64,000 nt of DNA from Nitrospira sp. (GTDB lineage: Bacteria > Nitrospirota > Nitrospiria > Nitrospirales > Nitrospiraceae), in assembly GCA_024760525.1 (NCBI GenBank), contig CP060499.1, forward strand, positions 2,687,501 to 2,751,500. Reading direction: 5' to 3'. How positions within the stretch are numbered: position 1 is the stretch's first letter; each line of letters opens with the position of its first letter. Under the pieces are notes generated by a model. That model saw nothing but the letters and a program-made list of their open reading frames with translations, was not told the DNA's origin and did no database searches. Both the position numbers and the translations under genes were made by a program. Of the stretch, positions 52,926 to 61,354 are shown one piece after another.

Positions 52926-53546
52926 TTAATTCGATCCGAGGTGCACATAGCACAGATCCTCAAACCGCTCGCCGCCTCGATACTTTGCGATCACCATCCA
53001 CTCCCGTCGGGTATCCGTGAGACCGACATAGGCCGTCCCATCGAGAAGAAATGGTCGAAGAGAAAAGGCGGTCGTCAAAGCGGGAGGGGCTGAGGCCTTG
53101 TCGATCCTAAGCGCAGTAAGGGGATAGGTCCCGGCGGTCCGTTCAAACTTATCACGAGTCGCCAATAAGGGACCTGTATCCTGCCAACCCGCCTGTTCAA
53201 GGACAGTACTGTCGGCAGGAAATACATAGAGGCTGTCACTCGGCACGCTTTTCATGCAGAAAGTGGCCCTTACCACGAGATCCTCCCGCCCGTCGTTGTT
53301 CAAATCCATGCGGGCCTTGTCGAAGCTCGAACAGCGCCGCGTCGCAGGTCCCTGGCCTTTCAACTCGACCGGCGTCCACTCCACCGTCTTCCACAGTTCG
53401 GAGTCTGAGCCCGTATGCCCTCCCAGCGATGCCACCACTTTTTCACAGAACAGCCTATCCGCGAACGCCGCCAGTTCCACAGAGGCCGCGGTTGCTAGGG
53501 CTGGAATCATGGCAATCAACACCGTCCCCAGGCGTACAAGGTTCAT
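52926..53546 (-). CDS. Exported protein of unknown function
   Basis: 206 residues from MNLVRLG (GGAGAGG five bases ahead; a GTG two codons upstream is less likely). Signal peptide to ~ATAAS. The middle has MDLNNDGREDLVVRATFC, an Asn/Asp-rich calcium-type loop as in FG-GAP/VCBS repeats, then a Ser/Thr-rich beta segment. Two to four cysteines. Periplasmic or outer-surface. Family not recognised. Confidence 0.6.
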   Translation of the reverse strand: MNLVRLGTVLIAMIPALATAASVELAAFADRLFCEKVVASLGGHTGSDSELWKTVEWTPVELKGQGPATRRCSSFDKARMDLNNDGREDLVVRATFCMKSVPSDSLYVFPADSTVLEQAGWQDTGPLLATRDKFERTAGTYPLTALRIDKASAPPALTTAFSLRPFLLDGTAYVGLTDTRREWMVIAKYRGGERFEDLCYVHLGSN

Positions 53547-53642
53547 CGTCACCTCTCCAACAATCTGACCACATCATCTCGATTGACATCACAGCCCGGC
53601 GTTTCTAAGATACCGTCACCGGCTGTTTCGACTTGATCACGC

Positions 53643-54299
53643 ATGACACTCACCCCTCTCCAAGAACTTGCCAAATCACTCCACGACTGCCAACGCTGTA
53701 AGCTGGCGAAGCTGGGACGCAGCCAAGTCGTGTTCGGCGTCGGGAATCCTCATGCAAGTATCATGTTTGTTGGGGAAGCGCCAGGATTCAATGAAGATCA
53801 AAAGGGTGAGCCATTCGTCGGAGCGGCAGGAAAACTTCTGAACGATCTTCTGACCTCAGCAGGACTCTCGCGTGACCAGATCTACATCGCGAACGTCATC
53901 AAGTGCCGACCGCCGAACAACCGCGATCCCGAACAGGATGAAGTGGAGACGTGCAAACCGTTCCTGCTGCAACAGATTCAGTTGATCCGCCCGAAACTGG
54001 TCTGCACCTTGGGGAACTGGGCCACTCAGACGTTACTAGAACGCAAAGTCGGCATCACCAAAGTAAAAGCGCAAGCCTTCTACATGAAAGACTTCGTGAT
54101 CTTTCCGCTCCTCCACCCGGCAGCCGCCCTTCATCAAGGGAATCTGCTGGTCACGCTGAAAGAAGACTTCAAGAAGTTGAAAGAGTTTCTGGATCGGAAC
54201 ACCAAACCAGCTGAACCAACTACCGCGGGCCCCACCCCAACCGCACCAGTCCTCAATATCGAATCGCCCCAACCCGCACAGATGGATCTGTTCGGATAG
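53643..54299 (+). CDS. Type-4 (Fe-S) uracil-DNA glycosylase
   Basis: 218 residues. Fe-S cysteines in CQRCK near the start and in CRPPNNRDPEQDEVETC; GEAPGFNEDQKGEPFVG catalytic/uracil loop (family 4 UDG), and HPAAALHQG base-flipping motif. It removes uracil from DNA. After residue ~185 a Pro/Thr-rich linker leads to the last six residues QMDLFG, which fit the bacterial beta-clamp-binding consensus Q-x-x-L-F. The stop codon abuts a dispersed repeat. Confidence 0.92.
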   Translation: MTLTPLQELAKSLHDCQRCKLAKLGRSQVVFGVGNPHASIMFVGEAPGFNEDQKGEPFVGAAGKLLNDLLTSAGLSRDQIYIANVIKCRPPNNRDPEQDEVETCKPFLLQQIQLIRPKLVCTLGNWATQTLLERKVGITKVKAQAFYMKDFVIFPLLHPAAALHQGNLLVTLKEDFKKLKEFLDRNTKPAEPTTAGPTPTAPVLNIESPQPAQMDLFG

Positions 54300-54468
54300 C
54301 AGGCTGGTGAAAAAGTTCGCCAGCTTTGTTCTCGCGTCGCTCAGAGGCTCAACGTACCGACCTGGGTAAACGCCTGTTCCGACAGGCGATGGGTGGGCCG
54401 GGTAAAAATAGGATACGCGTCGCCCCTTCGCTCGCTGCGGCCTCGCTGGACGACCATTGCCCAGCCTG
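54300..54468. repeat. Dispersed intergenic repeat, copy 4
   Basis: Starts at the base after the uracil-DNA glycosylase stop (CAGGCTGGTGAAAAAGTTCG) and ends with the inverted complement CGACCATTGCCCAGCCTG. Contains CGCCTG-TTCCGA-CAGGCG and ATGGGTGGGCCGGGTAAAAA as in copy 2, so these two are the youngest pair. Confidence 0.75.
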
Positions 54469-54630
54469 AGGATGAATGCGTTGGTCCCTGGTCGCTTCTA
54501 AATTCATAGCCTTGCCGTTTCAATTCTCCCGGCCAAACACCGAGCTATGGCTCACCCAGTGTCCCTTTCCCGCCTGTTTCAAGGATCGACGGAGGGGACG
54601 CATCGACTTCTGATCACTCAGAATCTCGGT
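54469..54630. other. Non-coding stretch before the IS element
   Basis: With copy 4 of the repeat this makes a >300-base gap without genes. I see no coding frame, RNA or structure in it. Confidence 0.4.
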
Positions 54631-54650
54631 TGTCTCTGTAAGCTCCCCCG

Positions 54651-55466
54651 TCAACGGGACCCTGCCAAAGGAGAACTTTTGGCACCAAGTTGGGCCCGAT
54701 ACACGGCCGGCGGGAGCCCCGCCAGCGCGTCATGAGGCCGCTCCTCGTTGTCACGCTGTAACCATTCGGCACTGATCTCTCGCACCTGATCCAGCGATTC
54801 AAACACAGAGGCATTGAGCACTTCCGTCCGATAGGTGCGATTGAATCGTTCGATGAACGCATTCTGATCTGGTTTCCCCGGTTGGATGTACCGCAACTCG
54901 ATCCCGTGTTCGGCGCACCAGCTCATGAATCGGTCAGCGACCAGTTCCGGACCATTATCCAAGCGCAGCGCCTGCGGCCGTCCGCGCCAACTCACCACTT
55001 GCTCCAGCACCCGGATCACCCGCTCGGCAGGCAGGGACGTATCAATCTCGATGGCTAAGCCCTCCCGGACCCCTTCATCCAGCACATTCAACGTCCGAAA
55101 TCGCCGCCCGCCGTAGAGGGTGTCACTCATGAAGTCCACGGCCCACACGGCGTTGGGCTGTGGGATCACGAGGAGAGGCTGGCGGACTCGACCCGGCAGC
55201 CGCTTCTTCGTGCGCCGCGGCAGATTGAGTCGCAACTGGCGGTACACGCGCCACAGCCGCTTATGATTCCACGGATGCCCATCGAGCCGCAGCCGATCGC
55301 AACATGTCCAGAAGCCCCAGCGACTCTTCGCCGCGACCAGCGTGGTCAAGGCCGCGATGACCGGCGCATCCCGCCGGGCCCAATCGAGCTGCGGCCGATA
55401 GTAGATGGCCCGTCCTAGTCCAACCGCGCGGCAGGCCCGCTGAACCGGGAGACCGTTCACCGTCAC
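54651..55466 (-). CDS. IS3-family transposase OrfB
   Basis: 271 residues from the first GTG of the frame; in IS3 elements this part is normally made by -1 frameshifting from OrfA. The DDE triad is complete: VWAVDFMSD, RLDNGPE and NAFIERFNRTYR (D-D-35-E). An HTH-like N-terminus is followed by the rve-type core. Catalytic domain intact although OrfA is broken. Confidence 0.85.
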   Translation of the reverse strand: MTVNGLPVQRACRAVGLGRAIYYRPQLDWARRDAPVIAALTTLVAAKSRWGFWTCCDRLRLDGHPWNHKRLWRVYRQLRLNLPRRTKKRLPGRVRQPLLVIPQPNAVWAVDFMSDTLYGGRRFRTLNVLDEGVREGLAIEIDTSLPAERVIRVLEQVVSWRGRPQALRLDNGPELVADRFMSWCAEHGIELRYIQPGKPDQNAFIERFNRTYRTEVLNASVFESLDQVREISAEWLQRDNEERPHDALAGLPPAVYRAQLGAKSSPLAGSR

Positions 55467-55501
55467 TAACTGCGTGACGACCTCTCGTCGCTCCGCGGGC
55501 C

Positions 55502-55772
55502 TTAGAGCTTCTTTGCGATCACATCCTTCAGCGCGGCATTCTCCAGAGACAGGTCCGCATACATCCGTTTGAGCCGGCTATGCTCGTGCTCCAATGCCTT
55601 CAGTCGCTTCACGTCCGAGGCCTCCAACCCGCCGTCCTTCGCTTTCCACTTGTAGTAGGTCGCAGAGCTACTCCCGTGCTGCCGCCAGATCTCGTTGACC
55701 GACCGGCCGGCCGGCATCGGCCTCTTTCAGAATGGACACGATCTGCGTTTCGCTGAACTTCGATTGCCGCAG
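55502..55772 (-). pseudogene. IS3-family OrfA, frameshifted
   Basis: The HTH_Tnp_1 protein reads RQSKFSETQIVSILKEADAGR from a CTG at 55772, then a duplicated CCGG (near 55713-55720, CCGGCCGGCCGG) shifts the frame; after it the family pattern resumes as SVNEIWRQHGSSSATYYKWKAKDGGLEASDVKRLK and continues to the stop at 55502. Removing four bases restores exactly 89 codons. The start is CTG where ATG is expected. Confidence 0.75.
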
Positions 55773-55889
55773 GGGAACCTCCTGGCTAGGGTGGCTCTTC
55801 TGCCAGAACGTTCTCCTGTTGGCTGTCTACGATTGTGGGGAGCTTACAGAACCACTGGACCAGCATCTCCGGCGCTTCGATGCGGTGGG

Positions 55890-56201
55890 TTACGCTGCCG
55901 TCTTCTTCAACCTTAGTTCGGTGCGATAGCCCGTTGCGGCCAGGACTCGGATCAGCACATCTGTTGAGACTCCCTGTGTATTGCCATTCGCAATGGCGGT
56001 CACTCGGGTTCTCGCTGTTCCGGCGCGCTTGGCGATTTCAGCGTGAGTCAGTCGTGCCGCTTGAATGATTTTTGCCAGTGCCACGGTCAACTCCGAGCGA
56101 AACTCCATTTCAGCGGTGTCGGCGGCGGAGAGCCCTAAGGCCCGCCCAAGGTCTTCGGCCGTACGAACGGTCACGCCCTTGTGAGTTTTAGTGGTCGCCA
56201 T
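55890..56201 (-). CDS. Xre-family antitoxin-like regulator
   Basis: 103 residues. Residues ~35-90 form an HTH_3 (ALAKIIQAARLTHAEIAKRAGTARTRVTAIANGNTQGVSTDVLIRVLAATGY), like HigA/XRE antitoxins with an added N-terminus. It ends 36 bases from the right end of the IS. No toxin gene follows or precedes on the same strand within 120 bases, so it may be an orphan or its partner may have been lost at the IS insertion. Confidence 0.7.
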   Translation of the reverse strand: MATTKTHKGVTVRTAEDLGRALGLSAADTAEMEFRSELTVALAKIIQAARLTHAEIAKRAGTARTRVTAIANGNTQGVSTDVLIRVLAATGYRTELRLKKTAA

Positions 56202-56327
56202 GTATTACATCCCGCTGTTGTCGTCGGGCAAGAACCTCGTGGTGTAGGAAACGGAAAGACAAACGCCTTTTGCAATAACCTGCTATGTTTTCGGCCGTAT
56301 CATACACGAGAAGCTTCGTGAGAAAAT

Positions 56328-56609
56328 TTAGCTGGCGAGCTTATGGAAGGAAATTCCGGTCATGTCGAGGTCTTTACCGGCACGGAACAGCCGCTCAATC
56401 GCCTCGCTGATCTTGAGGGCCGTCTTGCCTGGCACGCTCCTGGCTCCGCAGCGGCCGCAGAGCATTGCATTGACGTTTTCCACGTCAGCGTAAAATCCAC
56501 CACGTTCGAAGTGCAACGTAGTCCGTCCTCGGCGCATGGCTGAACCGCACTCAGGACACGCCTTGCTGCCTATCGCTTTCGTTTTTTTCGAACTTGGCTT
56601 CTTATCCAT
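56328..56609 (-). CDS. YgiT-type zinc-finger antitoxin
   Basis: 93 residues from MDKKPSSKK at 56609. CPECG and CGRCG give two CxxC zinc ligands, then GKTALKISEAIERLF, as in the N-terminal zinc domain and linker of MqsA-like antitoxins; the C-terminal DNA-binding HTH is absent. Overlaps the DUF4258 toxin gene by 40 bases, which is a typical TA arrangement, toxin first. Confidence 0.75.
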   Translation of the reverse strand: MDKKPSSKKTKAIGSKACPECGSAMRRGRTTLHFERGGFYADVENVNAMLCGRCGARSVPGKTALKISEAIERLFRAGKDLDMTGISFHKLAS

Positions 56610-56878
56610 TGATCTCGTTGAGGAATGTACGTGGTGACAATGTCCATTGTTCGCCTTGCGCCAAAGTCTACCACAACGTGAACGGGAATCGCATTCGTAT
56701 TGCGTCCATAGATCAGACACCGCGTTCTATCTGCATACTGCTCAATAATTTCCCCTGTCTGAATGACATACAGCATGTCGGCCACGCTAATCCCGTCTTT
56801 GAACCCCTCGGCGAGCGCGTGGTCCGTGACAAAAAAGTTGCCATTTCGAATAAAAGCTCGAATGGCGTCGATCTCCAT
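56570..56878 (-). CDS. DUF4258 toxin-like protein
   Basis: 102 residues. Pattern FFVTDHALAEGFKDGISVADMLYVIQTGEIIEQY... and HVVVDFGARRTMDIVTTYIPQRDQW matches DUF4258, small single-domain proteins placed beside YgiT-type antitoxins. Expected to be an RNA-targeting or similar toxin, by analogy with BrnT/MqsR-fold proteins. No clear ribosome site precedes the ATG at 56878. Confidence 0.75.
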   Translation of the reverse strand: MEIDAIRAFIRNGNFFVTDHALAEGFKDGISVADMLYVIQTGEIIEQYADRTRCLIYGRNTNAIPVHVVVDFGARRTMDIVTTYIPQRDQWIRSQVRKKRKR

Positions 56879-56984
56879 GACGGCGCAGAATAACGGAACA
56901 CTAAGAAAGGGTCAAACACTAGGTGAAATAGAGGGTGATCAACACAGGTTATCGCATCACCACAGAGATATTCCCTATAGAGAT

Positions 56985-57440
56985 CTAGCCTTTTGATTTG
57001 AGGGTCGGCGAGGAGTCTGAATCTGCAGCTTCACCGCTTTCTTCTTCGGCAGGTTTCTCTTCTTCCGGCACGTCGAACCACTGCACCAGCATCTCGTCCC
57101 ACCAGGCTTCGGTGACGTCAGTCCCCGGGTCAGTCCCTAGGAAAGCCACATCATCTTGTTTGATGGACGACCCTACAAGCTGCGGCTGGAATTTCGCCCG
57201 ATTGATGATTTCCTTCGTGGCATAGCCCCCGATGATCCAGGAGTCGGGATCAGCTCGGCGGGACTTGTACGCCTTCAAACCATGCTTGAGATACATGAAG
57301 AGCTGCTGCTGAATCGGGTCCGTAACGCCGGACTGCGGGAGGCTGAGAGTTTTTTCGATTCGCTTCCGCCACTGCCGATCGTCGTAGCGCGAGGTAATCA
57401 GCTGGAGCATTTTCTTCCCGAGATCGGCATCAAGCGGCAT
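56985..57440 (-). CDS. Protein of unknown function
   Basis: 151 residues, acidic (the final 35 residues are Glu/Ser/Asp-rich: PEEEKPAEEESGEAADSDSS). The rest is mixed helix with DDRQWRKRIEKTLSLP and a WWDEMLVQWFD cluster. Cytoplasmic. Separated by 42 bases from the DLH gene on the same strand. No family recognised. Confidence 0.5.
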   Translation of the reverse strand: MPLDADLGKKMLQLITSRYDDRQWRKRIEKTLSLPQSGVTDPIQQQLFMYLKHGLKAYKSRRADPDSWIIGGYATKEIINRAKFQPQLVGSSIKQDDVAFLGTDPGTDVTEAWWDEMLVQWFDVPEEEKPAEEESGEAADSDSSPTLKSKG

Positions 57441-57482
57441 GGCGTTACTCTGGACTATTAAGAATACAGCTGACGGACATTA

Positions 57483-58190
57483 TTAGCCGAGGTGCTGCTT
57501 GAAAAAGGTCTTGGTCCTTGCCCACGCATCCTTGGCTGCGTCCGGCCGATACACAGAGGGATCGTTATCCCGGAAGAACGCATGAGGCGCACCGGGATAG
57601 GTCTTGACCTCCCCCGTTTTCCCGTATTTCTTCAATGCCGCCCCCAGTCGTTGCACGTCGGCCTTCGTAATCCAGCCGTCGTCTTCGCCGTAGAAATACA
57701 GCACTGGACAAGCCAGCTTCTGAATCGGCGTATCGGGATTGGGCACCTGGCCATAGAAGGGCACCGCCGCTTTGATGTCCGGATTGACGCACGGCAGCAT
57801 CAGCGCATAGGACCCGCCCATACAAAACCCGGTCACACCGATCTTGGTTGCATCGACCTCGGGAACTGACTTGAGATAGTCCACCGTCGCATTCAGATCG
57901 GTGAGGCCATCCTCTTGTTTGAGGGTATTCATCAGCTTTCCGGCTTCCGCGGCATCGGTGGTGAGTGGATGGCCGAGGCGCGAATAGAGATCGGGAGCGA
58001 TCGCAACGTAACCCTCCCCTGCATATCGCCTCGCGATATCTTTCATGTGGTCTGTGAGTCCCCACCATTCTTGAACGATGATGATGACCGGTCGCTTATC
58101 CTTGGTGTGAGGAGCCGCGACGAATGCCCGCATCGTCACCGCTTTTCCACTTGGGTACTGAACGGTCGTTTCTCGGATGGATTCAGCCAT
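57483..58190 (-). CDS. Dienelactone hydrolase family protein
   Basis: 235 residues, alpha/beta-hydrolase. Nucleophile elbow GFCMGGSYAL has Cys instead of Ser, as in dienelactone hydrolase; acid Asp in GEDDGWI, His in GAPHAFF. Family acts on dienelactones or other esters. No signal peptide. Starts 130 bases before pmbA's end on the same strand. Substrate not inferable. Confidence 0.85.
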   Translation of the reverse strand: MAESIRETTVQYPSGKAVTMRAFVAAPHTKDKRPVIIIVQEWWGLTDHMKDIARRYAGEGYVAIAPDLYSRLGHPLTTDAAEAGKLMNTLKQEDGLTDLNATVDYLKSVPEVDATKIGVTGFCMGGSYALMLPCVNPDIKAAVPFYGQVPNPDTPIQKLACPVLYFYGEDDGWITKADVQRLGAALKKYGKTGEVKTYPGAPHAFFRDNDPSVYRPDAAKDAWARTKTFFKQHLG

Positions 58191-58319
58191 GAGTCACCTC
58201 CGCGCCTTCGCGAGTGCTGAAATTGAGTCCTGCATGCTGAGTGGTGAATTCCAAATTGGAGACTGCAGCGGACGTGCGATCCTCAACTCAGGAGTCAGCA
58301 CTCGGGTCTCAGCACGTGT

Positions 58320-59699
58320 TCAGTTTCCGGCCACCATCAGCTCGGAGATCTTCAGTGTCGGGCTCGCAATGCGCCCCCGGAACACGAGATCGTCCCCGAT
58401 CACTTCGATGTCCTTGAACATCTGTTTCAAATTTCCGGCGATCGTGATTTCTTCAACCGGGTAGGTCAACTCCCCGTTTTCGATCCAGAACCCGCAGGCT
58501 CCCCGTGAATAATCACCCGTGACCATATTAATTCCGAACCCGATCAACTCGGTAACATAGAGCCCTTCCTTCACCGACCCGATGATGTCCTGCGGGCTCT
58601 TTGATCCGGGAACGAGATAAAAGTTCGTCGGGCCGACGGAAGGACTTTCGCCCACGCTGCGCGACGCGTTCCCGGTCGAAGGCAGTCCCAGTTTCTTTCC
58701 GGAATAGGTGTCGAGCAAGTAGCTCTTCAGCACGCCGCGTTCTACGATCGTGTTCTTTCTCGTGGCCAACCCTTCACCATCAAAGGGACGTGACCCCAAC
58801 CCGCCCACCATCCTCCCGTCGTCATAGATGGTCATCCGATCGGACGCGATCGGCTGGCCCAGTTTGTCGAGAAGAAACGAAGCCCGTTTGTAGAGGCCAT
58901 AGCCGGAGACGGCACTGCACAAGTTAGCCAGCAGGCTCCCGGCCGTATCTTGATCGAACACCACCGGCACCCGCTTCGTCGCCACCTTGCGCGCGCCGAG
59001 GCGGCGAACCGCTCGTCGAGCGGCTTCCTGCCCGATCGACTCGGCCGAGGCCAGCCGCGCAAACTTGCGCTGCACCTCGTACCAGGCATCACGCTGCATG
59101 GCGCCCGTCCCGGACTCGGTCGCGATCGGAGACACGGAGAGTGAAAAGTTCGAGCTCTTGTAGGAACCGACGAACCCGTGGCTGTTCGCCAGAACCACTC
59201 GTCCTGACGACGAATCAAACTCCGCTCCTTCGGAATTCGTCACGCGCGGGTCGGCCGCGAAGGCCGCCGCTTCCCCCCGCTTGGCCCAATCGATCTGAGT
59301 TTCCGTATCGAGCACGGTCCCATCATAGAGATCGAGACCCGGCTGGTCTGTGGCCATCTGCGCGGCGTCAGGCAATCCTGATACATCATCCTCAACCACA
59401 GCGCCGGCTAGAGTGCAGGTGTCTGCCACGAGCCGTTCGAGAGATTCCTGTGAGAAATCGGACGTGGACGTGGTCGCCGATCGCTTCCCGATGAACACCC
59501 GCAAGCCCAGCCGCTTCTCTCGCGCCTTGGTCAATCGATCGACGGTGCCCACCCGCACTTGGACCGAAAAGGTCTCGCCGTCGGCCACCACAATATCGGC
59601 TTCCGTTGCGCCGCACGCCTTGGCTCGAGCCAGCACATCGGCAGCGAGCTGCGCGTAGCCGTTTCCTGTCTCCTTTAAATGAGTGTACGTCTGGAGCAT
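58320..59699 (-). CDS. pmbA: PmbA/TldE metalloprotease subunit
   Basis: 459 residues. Start MLQTYTHLKETGNGYAQLAADVLARAKACGATEADI and the closing GDDLVFRGRIASPTLKISELMVAGN are typical. TldE/PmbA pairs with TldD to degrade small unfolded peptides, such as antitoxin CcdA and microcin precursors. It lacks the HExxH that its partner has. Lies 24 bases from the TldD gene. Confidence 0.9.
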   Translation of the reverse strand: MLQTYTHLKETGNGYAQLAADVLARAKACGATEADIVVADGETFSVQVRVGTVDRLTKAREKRLGLRVFIGKRSATTSTSDFSQESLERLVADTCTLAGAVVEDDVSGLPDAAQMATDQPGLDLYDGTVLDTETQIDWAKRGEAAAFAADPRVTNSEGAEFDSSSGRVVLANSHGFVGSYKSSNFSLSVSPIATESGTGAMQRDAWYEVQRKFARLASAESIGQEAARRAVRRLGARKVATKRVPVVFDQDTAGSLLANLCSAVSGYGLYKRASFLLDKLGQPIASDRMTIYDDGRMVGGLGSRPFDGEGLATRKNTIVERGVLKSYLLDTYSGKKLGLPSTGNASRSVGESPSVGPTNFYLVPGSKSPQDIIGSVKEGLYVTELIGFGINMVTGDYSRGACGFWIENGELTYPVEEITIAGNLKQMFKDIEVIGDDLVFRGRIASPTLKISELMVAGN

Positions 59700-59723
59700 G
59701 GTCTTACTATGAGTGAAGCCTTT

Positions 59724-61154
59724 CTATCCCTGGGTTCCGCCGACTGTAATTTCCTCAATCTTGATGGTCGGTAAGCCGACCCCGACCGGCACCGACTGGC
59801 CGTCTTTGCCGCACGTCCCGATTCCGTTGTCGAGTTTCAGATCGTGTCCCACCATCGATACCTTGGTAAGGATCTCCGGCCCATTCCCAATCAACGTCGC
59901 TCCCTTCACCGGCTTCGTGATTCGGCCGTCCTCGATGAGATATGCTTCGCTCGCCGAAAACACGAATTTCCCGTTGGTGATATCGACCTGTCCCCCTCCG
60001 AACGAAACGGCATAGAGCCCTTTCTTGACCGACCGGATGATATCTTGAGGATCCGATTCGCCGGCCAGCATGAAGGTATTCGTCATCCGGGGAAGCACCA
60101 CGCTTTGATAGCTCTCCCGCCGGCCGTTCCCCGTCAGGGGTATTCCCATGAGACGTGCGTTCAGCTTGTCGGTGATATACCGACGAAGGATGCCCTTTTC
60201 AATGAGCGTCGTGCAGCTGGTCGGCGTTCCTTCATCATCCATATTCAACGAGCCGCGGCGGAACGGGAGCGTCCCATCATCGACGATGGTACACACGTCC
60301 GACGCCACGCGCTTTCCGATCAAGCTTGAAAAGGCCGACGTCTTCTTGCGGTTGAAGTCGGCTTCCAGTCCATGCCCGATCGCCTCATGCAAGAGGATCC
60401 CGGGCCACCCTCCGGCCAAGACCACTGGCATCACCCCGGCTGGAGCGTCGACGGCGGAAAGGTTCAGGATCGCCTCTCTCGCGGCCTCTCGGGCATAGCT
60501 TAAATGGCGGTCGTCCTCTCGATAGTATTCGAACCCAACCCGGCCTCCCCCACCGAAACTTCCGACTTGGCGATTCTCATGGTCTTCAGCGATGCAGGTG
60601 ATCTGGAGGCGTGACAACGGCTGGATATCACCGACTAAGGTCCCGTCAGATGTCGCAACGGCCACCACCTTATATTCCGTGTTGAACGAGGCCATCACGT
60701 TCTTAATACGGGGGTCATACCGCCGAGCCTCAGCATCGATTTCATTCAACAGCGCCACACGATCGGTGGTCGCTACCTCGGCCGTCGCTCGTTCGATGGG
60801 ATACAGGTCTCTCGTCGGTCGTCGCTGTGTGGGGACTGGAACGGGAGACTCTCCCTTCGGAGAATTAGCGATGTAGCGGGCCGTATCGGCCGCAATTTCC
60901 AGATCTCTCTTCGTTAATTCATCCGAGTACGCGAATCCTGTTTTTTCGCCTGCGGTCGCCCGGACCCCGACTCCTTGGGAGACGCTCTTGGCGGCGCGTT
61001 TGACGATGCCTTCTTCCATGGAAACCGACTCTGACGTCCGTGACTCAAAATACAGGTCCGCATAATCAACATCCCGAACCTTCAACCGGTCGAGTGCATG
61101 CTGGGCTTCAAGTTCGGTGACACCAAAGTTCGTCAATTGGACCGGCTCGGGCAT
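59724..61154 (-). CDS. tldD: TldD metalloprotease subunit
   Basis: 476 residues from MPEPVQLTNFG at 61154 (GGAGAGG ahead); an upstream start at 61247 adds non-conserved residues. HEAIGHGLEAD at ~252 is the zinc HExxH. SMEEGIVKRAAKSVSQGVGVRA is conserved. C-terminal GIGTCGKDGQSVPVGVGLPTIKIEEITVGG pairs with the PmbA interface. Together form the TldD/TldE protease. Confidence 0.93.
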   Translation of the reverse strand: MPEPVQLTNFGVTELEAQHALDRLKVRDVDYADLYFESRTSESVSMEEGIVKRAAKSVSQGVGVRATAGEKTGFAYSDELTKRDLEIAADTARYIANSPKGESPVPVPTQRRPTRDLYPIERATAEVATTDRVALLNEIDAEARRYDPRIKNVMASFNTEYKVVAVATSDGTLVGDIQPLSRLQITCIAEDHENRQVGSFGGGGRVGFEYYREDDRHLSYAREAAREAILNLSAVDAPAGVMPVVLAGGWPGILLHEAIGHGLEADFNRKKTSAFSSLIGKRVASDVCTIVDDGTLPFRRGSLNMDDEGTPTSCTTLIEKGILRRYITDKLNARLMGIPLTGNGRRESYQSVVLPRMTNTFMLAGESDPQDIIRSVKKGLYAVSFGGGQVDITNGKFVFSASEAYLIEDGRITKPVKGATLIGNGPEILTKVSMVGHDLKLDNGIGTCGKDGQSVPVGVGLPTIKIEEITVGGTQG

Positions 61155-61354
61155 GGTAAGGTTTCCTCTCCGTGTCTGTCGGCTGCTGGCCGAGTATAGC
61201 CCAATCATTTCCGCAGTCGCAATGCGATGATTCCTCACACCACGCATTTCTAAGTAGTTACCGAGTTATCGTTTGACATTCCATACCCCCACCAGTAGAC
61301 TTTGGCCACCGCAGTTCCTCTCACTTTGGACATGAGGAGCTTGCGTAAAACTCT

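Larger units (their letters stand above)
54631..55854 (-). mobile_element. IS3-family insertion sequence, decayed
   Basis: 1224 bases bounded by imperfect inverted repeats, TGTCTCTGTAAGCTCCCC on the left and TGGTTCTGTAAGCTCCCC read from the right. Two overlapping transposase frames on the minus strand. No target duplication is seen (GGT against CTG in the flanks). The first frame is broken by a 4-base duplication, so autonomous movement is doubtful. Confidence 0.8.

Noticed and set aside
54628..55857. Target-site duplication of the IS
   Set aside because: Flanking bases GGT and CTG do not match in either direction.
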